Of a DNA stretch of 64,000 bases, positions 1 to 11,742 are shown one piece after another (the first letter of the stretch is position 1; each line of letters opens with the position of its first letter). The DNA is from Tetrapyrgos nigripes (lineage: Eukaryota > Basidiomycota > Agaricomycetes > Agaricales > Campanellaceae). The stretch is taken from contig JAACJM010000053.1 in assembly GCA_013368315.1 (NCBI GenBank), positions 1-64,000 on the forward strand, read 5' to 3'. Position numbers and translations under genes: made by a program. The notes below the pieces were generated by a model. It was given only the letters and a program-made list of their open reading frames with translations, had not been told where the DNA came from and ran no database searches.

Positions 1-156
1 CATTAGTCAGGCCATTGTATGCAATCAGCTCTGATCATCATGTAAATTGGTAGGATACTGCTTTAAGGCTCGCTGAACATATTATGATTGGTTTAGGGTT
101 AGGGTTGGGGACTTAAAAAAAAAAAAACTGTCATGCTTGTCATGCTATTAGTAATT
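1..156. repeat. Left edge with short telomere-like motif
   Basis: AT-rich sequence with two and a half TTAGGG-like units on the plus strand at about 91-108, followed by an A-tract. The same arrangement (GGGGTTAGGGTTGG then an A-tract) recurs at about 24,905 and 25,387 next to other copies of the same repeat family, so it is part of the element rather than a true telomere. No gene is seen. Confidence 0.5.
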
Positions 157-986
157 CAGGGAAGACAGCTGGTCACCTGACACTACCCACACTCCTTCAT
201 ATGACTAATCCCAAGAATTTGACATATGTCACATGATGCCATGCCTAATATTCCCACATATACACTATTACAAATAACCCTATTGTTTTACCTCTAAAAA
301 CACAGTATTTGCCTTATAGCTTCAGGGAAGACAGCTGGTCACCTGACACTACCCACACTCCTTCATATGACTACTCTCAAGAATTTGACATATGTCACAT
401 GATGCCACGCCTAATATTCCCACATATACACTATTACAAATAACCCTATTGTTTTACCTCTAAAAACACAGTATTTGCCTTATAGCTTCAGGGAAGACAG
501 CTGGTCACCTGACACTACCCACACTCCTTCATATGACTACTCCCAAGAATTTGACATATGTCACATGATGCCACGCCTAATATTCCCACATATACACTAT
601 TACAAATAACCCTATTGTTTTACCTCTAAAAACACAGTATTTGCCTTATAGCTTCAGGGAAGACAGCTGGTCACCTGACACTACCCACACTTCTTCATAT
701 GACTAATCCCAAGAATTTGACATATGTCACATGATGCCACGCCTAATATTCCCACATATACACTATTACAAATAACCCTATTGTTTTACCTCTAAAAACA
801 CAGTATTTGCCTTATAGCTTCAGGGAAGATAGCTGGTCACCTGACACTACCCACACTTCTTCATATGACTAATCCCAAGAATTTGACATATGTCACATGA
901 TGCCACGCCTAATATTCCCACATATACACTATTACAAATAACCCTATTGTTTTACCTCTAAAAACACAGTATTTGCCTTATAGCAT
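157..986. repeat. 166-bp tandem repeat, five copies
   Basis: Five head-to-tail copies start at 157, 323, 489, 655 and 821, an exact 166-bp spacing. They are nearly identical and differ by a few substitutions such as CTCC/CTTC near each unit's position 40. Each unit is homologous to a single-copy stretch inside the related elements at about 24,510, 25,000 and 25,480. The tandem expansion is therefore specific to this copy. Confidence 0.93.
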
Positions 987-1303
987 GACGTGGACTGGTC
1001 AGGTGACCGTGGGCATGTTACCAGCAGATCGAGAATGATGTAAGCTACATTTTTCTCATATACCTCAAGTTGCCACACACATCAGGTGACTGCCCAGCCC
1101 CTATATTGACTCTCCAGATGTCTGCCTGTCTGACACCTCAGCTGCACAGCATTAGTCATCCTCTCATGTGATGTGGAGCACCTTCTGACCTGTGGCTTTC
1201 CAAATCTGGCAGTTTTATGGCAATCGGACCAGAACTGAGAGCGTGAGGACCTTACGAAGGACCCCACTCATATTTACCATTATGACAGCTAGTATAACTA
1301 TAG
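987..1303. repeat. Right portion of subtelomeric repeat element, copy 1
   Basis: This stretch is closely similar to 25,640-25,958 and 45,765-46,073. All three end at the same short sequence (AACTATAG or AACTGTAG), after which the flanks are unrelated. Here the flank is the 3' end of the TLH gene, at 25,958 a palindromic array, and at 46,073 a short junction motif. The shared endpoint defines a real element boundary. On the minus strand it supplies the last residues and the stop codon of the TLH reading frame. Confidence 0.85.
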
Positions 1304-3042
1304 GCACCAGTGCACGCCCATGTAGCACGCAAAGCACACAGTCAGTGGCAAAGGCTTGCAGGATGGAGTTGAGGACGGTGACTGTCTGCCTCTTTCGATC
1401 TCTCTCTGAGCTGCTGGCAGCATTCTGCATGGCCAGGGTCATAGAGTTGACAGGTTTTGGAACATGAGTGACATGCTTTGGCAACCCAGCAGGGACCAAT
1501 GGTATGTTCCAAGTCACCTGCTCTTCTTCTTCCCCCTCCTCTCCTTTGGGGTGCAGTAGGCTGTCAAACTTTTTCAGTTGTTGCCCAAAGTACCTGTCAT
1601 CTTTTACGCAGTTGCAACAGAAAACAAATTCAGTCACATCCAGACAGTCAGCCAAACCTGCACAGTCTAGTTCCCAAAGGTGTTCCGGGTTGAAGTGGTC
1701 ACTGAGCAGTCCCTGAAGACAGGCATTGTCCAGGTAGAAAATGTCAACGCCTTTGTTGTGCAACGCATAGCGTTGGAACATGTTGACCTGCCCCCGCCGC
1801 TGCGGGTCTGGCTTGACAATGTAAGAGCCGTCCATGTTGAGGAAGAGAACCAATGCCACCTGCGAATTGCGACCTGCTCTGCCTGTCCCTTGGAAGACGT
1901 TTGTCAGACCGTGTGGATTGCCCAGAAACACCACCAGCAACACGTTGCCCACGTTGATGCCATGAATCATCCCTGAGGTGGCAACTATCCATGGATTGAA
2001 ACCAACTGACAAAGTGTCGCCATGAATCCAGCCATGTTCGTTGGCTCTGCGTTCCCCCTGGCTGAGCAGCTCTGTGTTGGCATGAGAGCGCACACCACCA
2101 AACACGTGAGCAATCTCTTCCACATTGTCAATGCTGCCACAAAAGATGATGGCTTTGCCCTGCTGCGCGCGAAGCATCGGGTCAAAAGCTTGTCGAAGAG
2201 CCTGCATGGCACGCACCAGCCCAGCTTCAGCTGGAACTGTCTTTTGTGCAAGCCGAACGTTTGTCTTTGTGACCTCAGCACGAATGACAGTTGTGTAGTC
2301 GAGCTGAAGTCCAGCTCGCTCGATCAGCTTCCGCTCAAACATGACAGGGACACTGGCAGAGAGAAGAAGAAAGGGGAGCTTTGTGAAGGCTGGCATCCCA
2401 GCCATCTTGATGTATCTGTCATTGCGCTGTTCGTCTGTCAGATACAGGTGGGCCTCGTCGACAGCAACAAATCGAAACTGGTGGCTGTTCCTCTCAAAGA
2501 ACCTGTGAGAGTCTTAGCCAGGGTCGAAAGGAAACTGTCGTCAAGAATGAAACTCACGCTTTGAATGCTGGAGACACAAAGCTTTCCAGTGCTGTGTACA
2601 ACAGCTTCACATCGGGTGGAATGGCTTTCATGTCGGCAGTGTACCGAGCGCAGCGCACACCCATCGCCTCTGAACTCTCAAACTGGTCATTGAGCAGGGC
2701 AGAGAAGGGCACAACAACCAACACAATAGAGGAATCTTTGGTCAGTGCCGCCAGGTTCCACACCATACTTTTGCCTCCACCTGTGGGCAGAATGCCTAAC
2801 GCTGATGTCTGTGCTTCAATGGCTATTCTCACCAATTCTTTCTGTGCAGGGCATGTCCATTTGACCAGCTTTGTCTTTGGACGGGGCCAGAGCGACGTCT
2901 CCAAGCTTTCAGGAATCTCCAGCTCCACACGTGGCTTGCGGATAATGTCGATATTGTTGATGTCGATGTCGATGTTGTTGTTGTTGTTGTCAATGTCACT
3001 GTCATTGTTGTCGATGTTGGTGTCAATGTCAATGTCGCTGTT

Positions 3043-3128
<86 letters not shown>

Positions 3129-6042
3129 GGCTGCTGGTGGTTGCTATCGTCATGGCTTGTGCCACACTGTTTGCAACCATTGACTTGAGGTCTGTCTTCA
3201 TAGCTGCAAACTTGCTGTCAATAGCTGCCAAGACAGAGGCTGTTACAGTGTTGGCAAGTGCCTCAACATCGGACACAAGAGGAGGAGATGCACCACCGAC
3301 ACCAGCACCAGCACCAGGTGGCACTGTTGGGTGGCGGATTCGGAACTTGAGTGGTAGAGTCCTTGGATGGCCTTCATGCAACCCAAAGATGCCCCAATGT
3401 GCCTGAGACGCCCTGAAGAGCCGTCTCAGATGGTCGCTGGACAGCATCGGCAAGTGTCCCAGCTCTACTGCATAGGTTTGTCTGCCACGCCTGTCTGAGT
3501 GGCTTCGTTGTTGAGCAATGACGTCTCCTCTTCCCTCAGTGTTCAGCAGAGACTCGTTGCCGATATAGAGCCTAGCAATTTCTATAAATCCCTGGCGTGC
3601 TTTTTGGACTCCGATTCCAGGCGTGCCTTGCTTCTTCTCAAACCAGTCTGTGACGACGAGGCCAAACTGTCTGGGTGTCATGCGCTTTGGGCCAGACATG
3701 AATAAAAATTCTCTGTAGAGCGCAGATGAGTCAGCCCCCCAGAGATATGCAGACCACTGCACTTCCAGAGGCCTGATCATGAAGTGGTAGAAGAGATAGA
3801 GCCGCTGGATCCTTGGCGGCATACAGTATGGTATGCAGACCTCCCGCCGAATCTTCGTCGAGTATTTGGCCCGGATGAACACTGTCCAAAGCATCTGATC
3901 GGTGCCCAGAAAGACAGTGCGGTCCTGAATCGAATTCACAATCTTAAAGTCGATGAACTCTGCTGCGCGAGGCTGCTGCCCACACCCAAAGAAGGTGACC
4001 AGGCCCAGCTTGTTCCGATGGTCCTCAAAAGCAGCCATGAGCTTAAGAACAAGCGCTCTGTTCAGCACTGGTGGTCCTCCATCGTCTCCCTGAACCATCA
4101 AGTCGCTGTGTGTAGCCATCAGATGCCTGAGGATCACATGACGATCGCCATCTGTCCATTGACCGAGAGAGTCCAAGCCATAGCCTCGTCGGTGATTTCC
4201 CCAGTCATCCACTGCATTCAGTGGAATGGACACCTTTGTCTGCCAGCCAGGACAGAGCTCCTCGAAAAACCCTTCCACTTCACCAAGAGTGGAGTCAAAC
4301 CCATTTGTGAGGTTGGAGACGTCGAACACTGCGTTTCTGTACCAGATCACGTTCTGGTCTTCACTGGCATGCGTGGTGGGTGCAGTAGGGGTGGTCAAGA
4401 CAATGGTCGAGATCAGCCGGCTGTAGTTCATTGCCATGTTGTATGGTGTTCGTGAATAAGGTGCTAGAGTCAAACTGCCCACTTTCCTCACACATCTTGG
4501 GCTTAAGTCAGAGTCTGTTACGTTTCATTGCAGAACAGTTACTTACTCAAGCATGTTCTTCTCCTCTGCGTTTGCCATTTCCCAAGCCCCAAACAGTGTG
4601 ACGATCTTTGACCAGTACTTGACTATCGCCAAGCTCTGAGTCACGTCCTTTGGGGCCTCAAACTTGCCCTCCTTGGTGAGGTGATGCAAAGCAAGGTACG
4701 CCTCCCAGGGACTGTTGAATTTGCTGGAGTCCCTTTGAAGGACATCTGGCATCAGCTCCGAGTCATCCGAGTCGTCATCATCATCATCATCATCATCGTC
4801 ATCAGCCAGCTCGTCTTGTCGCCATCCTCCTGAGCTTCTGGCATCTGCCAAATAACAAGTGCCCACTGGTTCTTTGTCCAAGTCCTCCTCCTCCTCCTCT
4901 CTCTCCTTCTCTTTCTTCTTCTCTCTCTCCCGCACAGAAAACAGCTTCAACAGCAGCCGTTGAAGGGCAAGCACCTTTCCTGCGCCATCAGATTGAATGG
5001 TAGTGTTGAGCTTGGCAAGAAGCTGTCTGTCTTCAGCATCTAGCGGAATTGCAAACGCCTTAGGGTTAACCCCAAACACTGACCGCCAGCAGGCAACCAG
5101 GAAGTTGTAGAGGAAGTTGACATACTCCTTCACAGTGTCCAGGCTTTGAAGAACTTGGAACATCCGTCCAGTACAGCTCGGACTACCAAAATCCTCAATC
5201 ATCACCAATGGCTCAAGCTCACTGGCAGTGCCCCGTTCAGCCGCATGCTTGTGGTATAGAAGGAGGAGATCTTTGACCATCCGCAGAGGCTCCATTGATG
5301 TTGCTGGTGGCTGCTTTCTGAACTCCAACGTGGCATTCAGCTGTTGGCGAGTCGCCACATAAGGCACCATGAATTCATGCCATCCTGTCACTCGTAGCAT
5401 CGGAGAGATCTCGTTGGGATTTGAGAGAGGCTGCAGCAGCAGCGCTTCTGTGTCTCTCATATGTTCTGACATCATATTGCTGTATGCCTCTATCAGCTTT
5501 TCAGCTGACGTCTTCATGCTCTCGTCAGCATTGACAGGAAACAGGGTGCCTTTTGAATGCCAGCGCTGCACCATGCTCTCTCTCCATCTCTCAGCAGCTG
5601 AAAGAGATGACATCTCCCCCCTGTGTTCTCGGAGCCAGTGCTGCTGTATGCCAGCAACACTTACAGAGCCAGTCTGACATGACGTGCAGACCTTTCCGTT
5701 TTCGAGGAACCAAAGGTGAGGTATCTGCTTGGGAGGGTTGGCAGGAACAACTGGCTCTCTGTCAGGAATTTCCATCAACACGCAGTAGGAGTTCAGGGCT
5801 GCAAGCTCTTCATTGGAGGGCTGAAACTTGTGGCGTGCTCTGAGATGGTCTCTCAGCTGGCCGGGTAACACAATGGATCGGCAACCCGGGTCACAGCATA
5901 TAAGAACGTGATGGTCATGATCAGCCACCAGCTTGAACTTGGCTAGAGGAGGGTCGACGTCCATATCTCCTGAAGCACTGTTGCTGTTTGGCTCCTGCTC
6001 TGGATCTGATACATATTCAAGCTCTTCCTCATCCCAGGGGAC

Positions 6043-6108
<66 letters not shown>

Positions 6109-6863
6109 GGCAGGGGCAGGGGCAGGGGCAAGGGCAGGTGCAGTGGCAGTGGCAGGCTCAGGGACAGGGACAGGGACAGGGAAAGGGAAAGGGACAGGGG
6201 CAGGAACAGGAGCAGAGACAGGTAGCAAGTCCACGCTGGATACTGCAGGTGATCTAAGTGGGGATCCAGTTCGGCTTGATACGTGGCGGCGGTGGCGGCT
6301 GCTGCTCCGTGAAGGCAGAGTTGGACTTCTGGAACAACTCCGTTTTGCAGGAGACAAAGTCTCTGAATCAGAGGCAGAGGGCCTGCGGCGCCGGACTTGT
6401 CCAGCACTGATCTGAACCCCGTCCTCTGACAAGTCCACTGCTACTGCAGTAGAGGCATGCTGAAACAGCAGAGGCACATTGGCAGTGGGTGGTGTCAAGA
6501 GGGAGCCAGGTGCTGTTGCATGGAACTCGTCAAATGTCTCCTTCGTTACCACTCTGAATGGGCTCAGAGATTTGAAAGCTGCATGCGAGAGATGAATATG
6601 GGTGCGCAGACTCTCTGAGTTGGGCATTTGGACAGAGCAGACAAAACACTGAAGCTGGGCAACAGCATCGACTAGCCCTGTAATTGGATGTTTGCGAGCG
6701 ATGTGAGTGAGGGTGTTGCCTATTGTAGTTTTTAGAAGTTTTCATTGTAGGTTTATTCACAGAACTGACCATTGCCAGTGCAGATCTTGTAGTATAAGCC
6801 ATGTCTACGTTCATCATGGCGGGAGCTCTCGGCAAAAGTCTTGTTACAGAGCTTGCAGTGCAT
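1215..6863 (-). CDS. Telomere-linked RecQ-family helicase with N-terminal C2H2 fingers
   Basis: Predicted DNA helicase of the fungal subtelomeric TLH/RecQ group, about 1,830 residues from four exons. Introns are at about 6720-6760 (donor alternatively at 6769), 4487-4546 and 2503-2557; all keep the frame. The start at 6863 is chosen because it opens a classic C2H2 finger (MHCKLCNKTF, then HDERRH). Further finger-like pairs follow (CFVC...HIHLSH, CCDPGC...HLRARH, CTSC...HWLREH). Low-complexity tracts are an Ala-Pro run (6045-6130), an Asp run (4768-4800) and an Asn run (3042-3130). The helicase core has Walker A PTGGGKS, then DEAH encoded across the last intron, then motif VI QGTGRAGR. The final residues are encoded by the adjoining repeat element, so the natural C-terminus is lost. 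Helicase identity is secure; activity of this truncated copy is not known. Confidence 0.88.
2503..2557 (-). other. TLH intron 3 between Walker A and DEAH box
   Basis: The minus strand reads GTGAGT at the donor, a GGCTAAGAC branch-like site and CACAG at the acceptor, 55 nt in all. Splicing restores one frame from the PTGGGKS exon to the exon containing VDEAHLYLTDEQ, which is the main support for one continuous gene. Confidence 0.85.
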
Positions 6864-6981
6864 AGGAAGGTGGTGGTTCAAGTTTAAGAGGTGGTGTGAT
6901 TAGATAATTTGATTTTGGGAAATAGGAAAGTCAACCAAACTGTAACCTTGTTGCCCCTCTTCATCGCTGGCAACTCAGGAA
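6864..6981 (-). promoter_or_regulatory. TLH upstream interval adjoining the satellite
   Basis: Only about 120 bp separate the chosen TLH start from the first recognisable satellite monomer. Any promoter must lie in this short AT-rich interval or within the satellite itself. No TATA box or other element could be assigned. The regulatory role is inferred from position alone. Confidence 0.3.
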
Positions 6982-9900
6982 TGGTTGTCTGCAGCTCTGG
7001 GTTGAGGTCCTGAGGCGAATGACACAGGAACGCCCGAGCAAGACGTGGGTGTCTGCTCACCGCTGGCAACAGCGACCGCGAGCCGAGCGATGTGTCATTC
7101 GCTCTGAAAACTTGACAGGGACTTCAGGGAGGGATGTCTGCAGCTCTGGGTTGAGGTCCCGAGGTGAATGACACAGGAACGCCCGAGCAAGACGTGGGTG
7201 TCTGCTCACCGCTGGCAACAGCGACCGCGAGCCAAGCAATGTGTCATTCGCTCTGAAAACTTGACAGGGACCTCAGGGAGGGCTGTCTGCAGCTCTGGGT
7301 CGAGGTCCCGAGGCGAATGACACAGGAACGCCCGAGCAAGACGTGGGTGTCCTCTCACCGCTGGCAACAGTGACCGCGAGCCGAGCAATGTGTCATTCGC
7401 TCTGAAAACTTGACAGGGACCTCAGGGAGGGCTGTCTGCAGCTCTGGGTTGAGGTCCTGAGGTCAATGACACAGGAACGCCCGAGCAAGACGTGGGTGTC
7501 TGCTCAATGCTGGCAACAGCGACCGCGAGCCGAGCAATGTGTCATTCGCTCTGGAAACTTGACAGGGACCTCAGGGAGGGCTGTCTGCAGCTCTTGGTCG
7601 AGGTCCCGAGGCGAATGACACAGGAACGCCCGAGCAAGACGTGGGTGTCTGCTCACCGCTGGCAACAGTGACTGCGAGCCGAGCAATGTGTCATTCGCTC
7701 TGAAAACTTGACAGGGACCTCAGGGAGGGCTGTCTGCAGCTCTGGGTCGAGGTCTCGAGGCGAATGACACAGGAACGCCCGAGCAAGACATGGGTGTCTG
7801 CTCACCGCTGGCAACAGCGACCGCGAGCCGAGCAATGTGTCATTCGCTCTGAAAACTTGACAGGGACCTCAGGGAGGGCTGTCTGCAGCTCTTGGTCGAG
7901 GTCCCGAGGCGAATGACACAGGAACGCCCGAGCAAGACGTGGGTGTCTGCTCACCGCTGGCAACAGTGACTGCGAGCCGAGCAATGTGTCATTCGCTCTG
8001 AAAACTTGACAGGGACCTCAGGGAGGGCTGTCTGCAGCTCTGGGTCGAGGTCTCGGGGCGAATGACACAGGAACGCCCGAGCAAGACATGGGTGTCTGCT
8101 CACCGCTGGCAACAGCGACCGCGAGCCGAGCAATGTGTCATTCGCTCTGAAAACTTGACAGGGACCTCAGGGAGGGCTGTCTGCAGCTCTTGGTCGAGGT
8201 CCCGAGGCGAATGACACAGGAACGCCCGAGCAAGACGTGGGTGTCTGCTCACCGCTGGCAACAGTGACTGCGAGCCGAGCAATGTGTCATTCGCTCTGAA
8301 AACTTGACAGGGACCTCAGGGAGGGCTGTCTGCAGCTCTGGGTCGAGGTCTCGAGGCGAATGACACAGGAACGCCCGAGCAAGACGTGGGTGTCTGCTCA
8401 CCGCTGGCAACAGCGACCGCGAGCCAGGCAGTGTGTCATTCGCTCTGGAAACTTGACAGGGACCTCAGGGAGGGCTGTCTGCAGCTCTGGGTCGAGGTCC
8501 CGAGGCGAATGACACAGGAACGCCCGAGCAAGACGTGGGTGTCTGCTCACCGCTGGCAACAGCGACCGCGAGCCAAGCAGTGTGTCATTCGCTCTGGAAA
8601 CTTGACAGGGACCTCAGGGAGGGCTGTCTGCAGCTCTGGGTCGAGGTCCCGAGGCGAATGACACAGGAACGCCCGAGCAAGACGTGGGTGTCTGCTCACC
8701 GCTGGCAACAGCGACCGCGAGCCGAGCAATGTGTCATTCGCTCTGAAAACTTGACAGGGACCTCAGGGAGGGCTGTCTGCAGCTCTGGGTCGAGGTTCCG
8801 AGGCGAATGACACAGGAACGCCCGAGCAAGACGTGGGTGTCTGCTCACCGCTGGCAACAGCGACCGCGAGCCAAGCGATGTGTCATTCGCTCTGAAAACT
8901 TGACAGGGACCTCAGGGAGGGCTGTCTGCCGCTCTGGGTCGAGGTCCCGAGGCGAATGACACAGGAACGCCCGAGCAAGACGTGGGTGTCTGCTCACCGC
9001 TGGCAACAGCGACCGCGAGCCAGGCAGTGTGTCATTCGCTCTGGAAACTTGACAGGGACCTCAGGGAGGGCTGTCTGCAGCTTTGGGTCGAGGTCCCGAG
9101 GCGAATGACACAGGAACGCCCGAGCAAGACGTGGGTGTCTGCTCACCGCTGGCAACAGCGACCGCGAGCCGAGCAATGTGTCATTCGCTCTGGAAACTTG
9201 ACAGGGACCTCAGGGAGGGCTGTCTGCAGCTCTGGGTCGAGGTCCCGAGGCGAATGACACAGGAACGCCCGAGCAAGACGTGGGTGTCTGCTCACCGCTG
9301 GCAACAGCAACCGCGAGCCGAGCAATGTGTCATTCGCTCTGAAAACTTGACAGGGACCTCAGGGAGGGCTGTCTGCAGCTCTGGGTCGAGGTTCCGAGGT
9401 GAATGACACAGGAACGCCCGAGCAAGACGTGGGTGTCTGCTCACTGCTGGCAACAGCGACCGCGAGCCAAGCGATGTGTCATTCGCTCTGAAAACTTGAC
9501 AGGGACCTCAGGGAGGGCTGTCTGCAGCTCTGGGTCGAGGTCCCGAGGCGAATGACACAGGAACGCCCGAGCAAGACGTGGGTGTCTGCTCACCACTGGC
9601 AACAGCGACCGCGAGCCGAGCGATGTGTCATTCGCTCTGAAAACTTGACAGGGACTTCAGGGAGGGATGTCTGCAGCTCTGGGTTGAGGTCCCGAGGTGA
9701 ATGACACAGGAACGCCCGAGCAAGACGTGGGTGTCTGCTCACCGCTGGCAACAGCGACCGCGAGCCGAGCAATGTGTCATTCGCTCTGAAAACTTGACAG
9801 GGACCTCAGGGAGGGCTGTCTGCAGCTCTGGGTCGAGGTCCCGAGGCGAATGACACAGGAACGCCCGAGCAAGACGTGGGTGTCTGCTCACCGCTGGCAA

Positions 9901-10985
9901 CAGTGACCGCGAGCCGAGCAATGTGTCATTCGCTCTGAAAACTTGACAGGGACCTCAGGGAGGGCTGTCTGCAGCTCTGGGTTGAGGTCCTGAGGTCAAT
10001 GACACAGGAACGCCCGAGCAAGACGTGGGTGTCTGCTCAATTCTGGCAACAGCGACCGCGAGCCGAGCAATGTGTCATTCGCTCTGGAAACTTGACAGGG
10101 ACCTCAGGGAGGGCTGTCTGCAGCTCTTGGTCGAGGTCCCGAGGCGAATGACACAGGAACGCCCGAGCAAGACGTGGGTGTCTGCTCACCGCTGGCAACA
10201 GTGACTGCGAGCCGAGCAATGTGTCATTCGCTCTGAAAACTTGACAGGGACCTCAGGGAGGGCTGTCTGCAGCTCTGGGTCGAGGTCTCGAGGCGAATGA
10301 CACAGGAACGCCCGAGCAAGACATGGGTGTCTGCTCACCGCTGGCAACAGCGACCGCGAGCCGAGCAATGTGTCATTCGCTCTGAAAACTTGACAGGGAC
10401 CTCAGGGAGGGCTGTCTGCAGCTCTTGGTCGAGGTCCCGAGGCGAATGACACAGGAACGCCCGAGCAAGACGTGGGTGTCTGCTCACCGCTGGCAACAGT
10501 GACTGCGAGCCGAGCAATGTGTCATTCGCTCTGAAAACTTGACAGGGACCTCAGGGAGGGCTGTCTGCAGCTCTGGGTCGAGGTCTCGGGGCGAATGACA
10601 CAGGAACGCCCGAGCAAGACATGGGTGTCTGCTCACCGCTGGCAACAGCGACCGCGAGCCGAGCAATGTGTCATTCGCTCTGAAAACTTGACAGGGACCT
10701 CAGGGAGGGCTGTCTGCAGCTCTTGGTCGAGGTCCCGAGGCGAATGACACAGGAACGCCCGAGCAAGACGTGGGTGTCTGCTCACCGCTGGCAACAGTGA
10801 CTGCGAGCCGAGCAAGGTGTCATTCGCTCTGAAAACTTGACAGGGACCTCAGGGAGGGCTGTCTGCAGCTCTGGGTCGAGGTCTCGAGGCGAATGACACA
10901 GGAACGCCCGAGCAAGACGTGGGTGTCTGCTCACCGCTGGCAACAGCGACCGCGAGCCAAGCAATGTGTCATTCGCTCTGAAAAC
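6982..10985. repeat. 149-bp satellite array 1a, about 27 monomers
   Basis: Head-to-tail monomers with a regular 149-bp period, rich in CpG. Variant patterns show higher-order structure. Monomers alternate as 298-bp dimers across about 7504-8280 and again at 10,037-10,815. The block at 7057-8430 is repeated at 9590-10,970, an offset of 2533 bp, exactly 17 monomers. Short reading frames here repeat every 149 bp in shifting frames and are not genes. Confidence 0.95.
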
Positions 10986-11742
10986 TTAACAGGGGCCTCA
11001 GAGACAGCTGTCTGCAGCTCTGGGTCAAGGTCCCAAGGCAAATGACACAGGAATGCCTGAGCAAGGCGTCAGTCTTTGCTCACCACTGACAACAGTGACC
11101 ACAAGCCAAGTCCTGTGTCATTTGCTCTGAAAACTTGACAGAGACCTCAGAGGTAGCATTCTGCATCTCTGGGTCAAGATTCCAAGCTGAATGACACAGG
11201 AATACCTGAGCAAGACATTGGTCTCTTGCTCACTGCTGGCAACAGCAACCACAAGCTGAGTCCTGTGTCATTCACTCCAAAGACTTGACAGAGACCTTGG
11301 GAGTGGCTGTCTCCACCTCTGGGCTCAGGTTCCAACTGGAATGACACAGAAACAGTTGCACAAGACATTAGTCCCTCTCCACTGCTTGCAACAGCAACCA
11401 CAAGCCAGGTCCTGTGTCATTCACTCCAAAAAGTTGACAGAGTCCTTGAGTGGGACTGTCCTCACCTCTGGTTTAAGACCATGAAGCAAATGACACAGAA
11501 ACAACTGAACAAGAGATCAGTTCTTCACTGCTGCTTGCAACAGTGACCATGAGCTGAGTCCTGTGTCATTTTCAGAGTCCCAGAGACCTCAGAGGAGACT
11601 GTCCCCATCTCTGAGTTGAGGCTGCACAGTGAAAGACACACCTCAGTCTCCTCAGTACAGCTTGCAACAGCAGAGGGTAGATACCTCTCCAAAGTAGCTG
11701 TTTGCTGCCCAAAAATGCGGCTGTGCCTTTGGCAAAGAGTAT
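10986..11742. repeat. Diverged CpG-poor 149-bp monomers, block 1
   Basis: About five decayed monomers still show landmark strings of the satellite such as AATGACACAG, GCAACAGC and TGTGTCATT. Many differences are C-to-T or G-to-A at former CpG sites, for example CGAGGTCCCGAGGCGAAT becoming CAAGGTCCCAAGGCAAAT. The block is nearly identical to 39,851-40,609. Confidence 0.85.

Noticed and set aside
91..108. TTAGGG units near the left edge as a true telomere
   Set aside because: Only about two units, and the same motif recurs inside repeat copies at 24,905 and 25,387.
2561..3406. 281-codon plus-strand frame with a poly-Leu run
   Set aside because: Antisense to the helicase exon; the Leu run is the reverse reading of the Asn tract.
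5943..6407. Open frames opposite the TLH Ala-Pro tract with poly-Leu or Gly-Ala repeats
   Set aside because: Antisense or frame-shifted images of the AGCAGG repeat that encodes Ala-Pro in the helicase gene.
6982..10985. Dozens of reading frames of 60-111 codons on both strands in the 149-bp arrays
   Set aside because: They recur at exact 149-bp spacing in rotating frames, have no independent start context and follow the satellite sequence; they are shadows.
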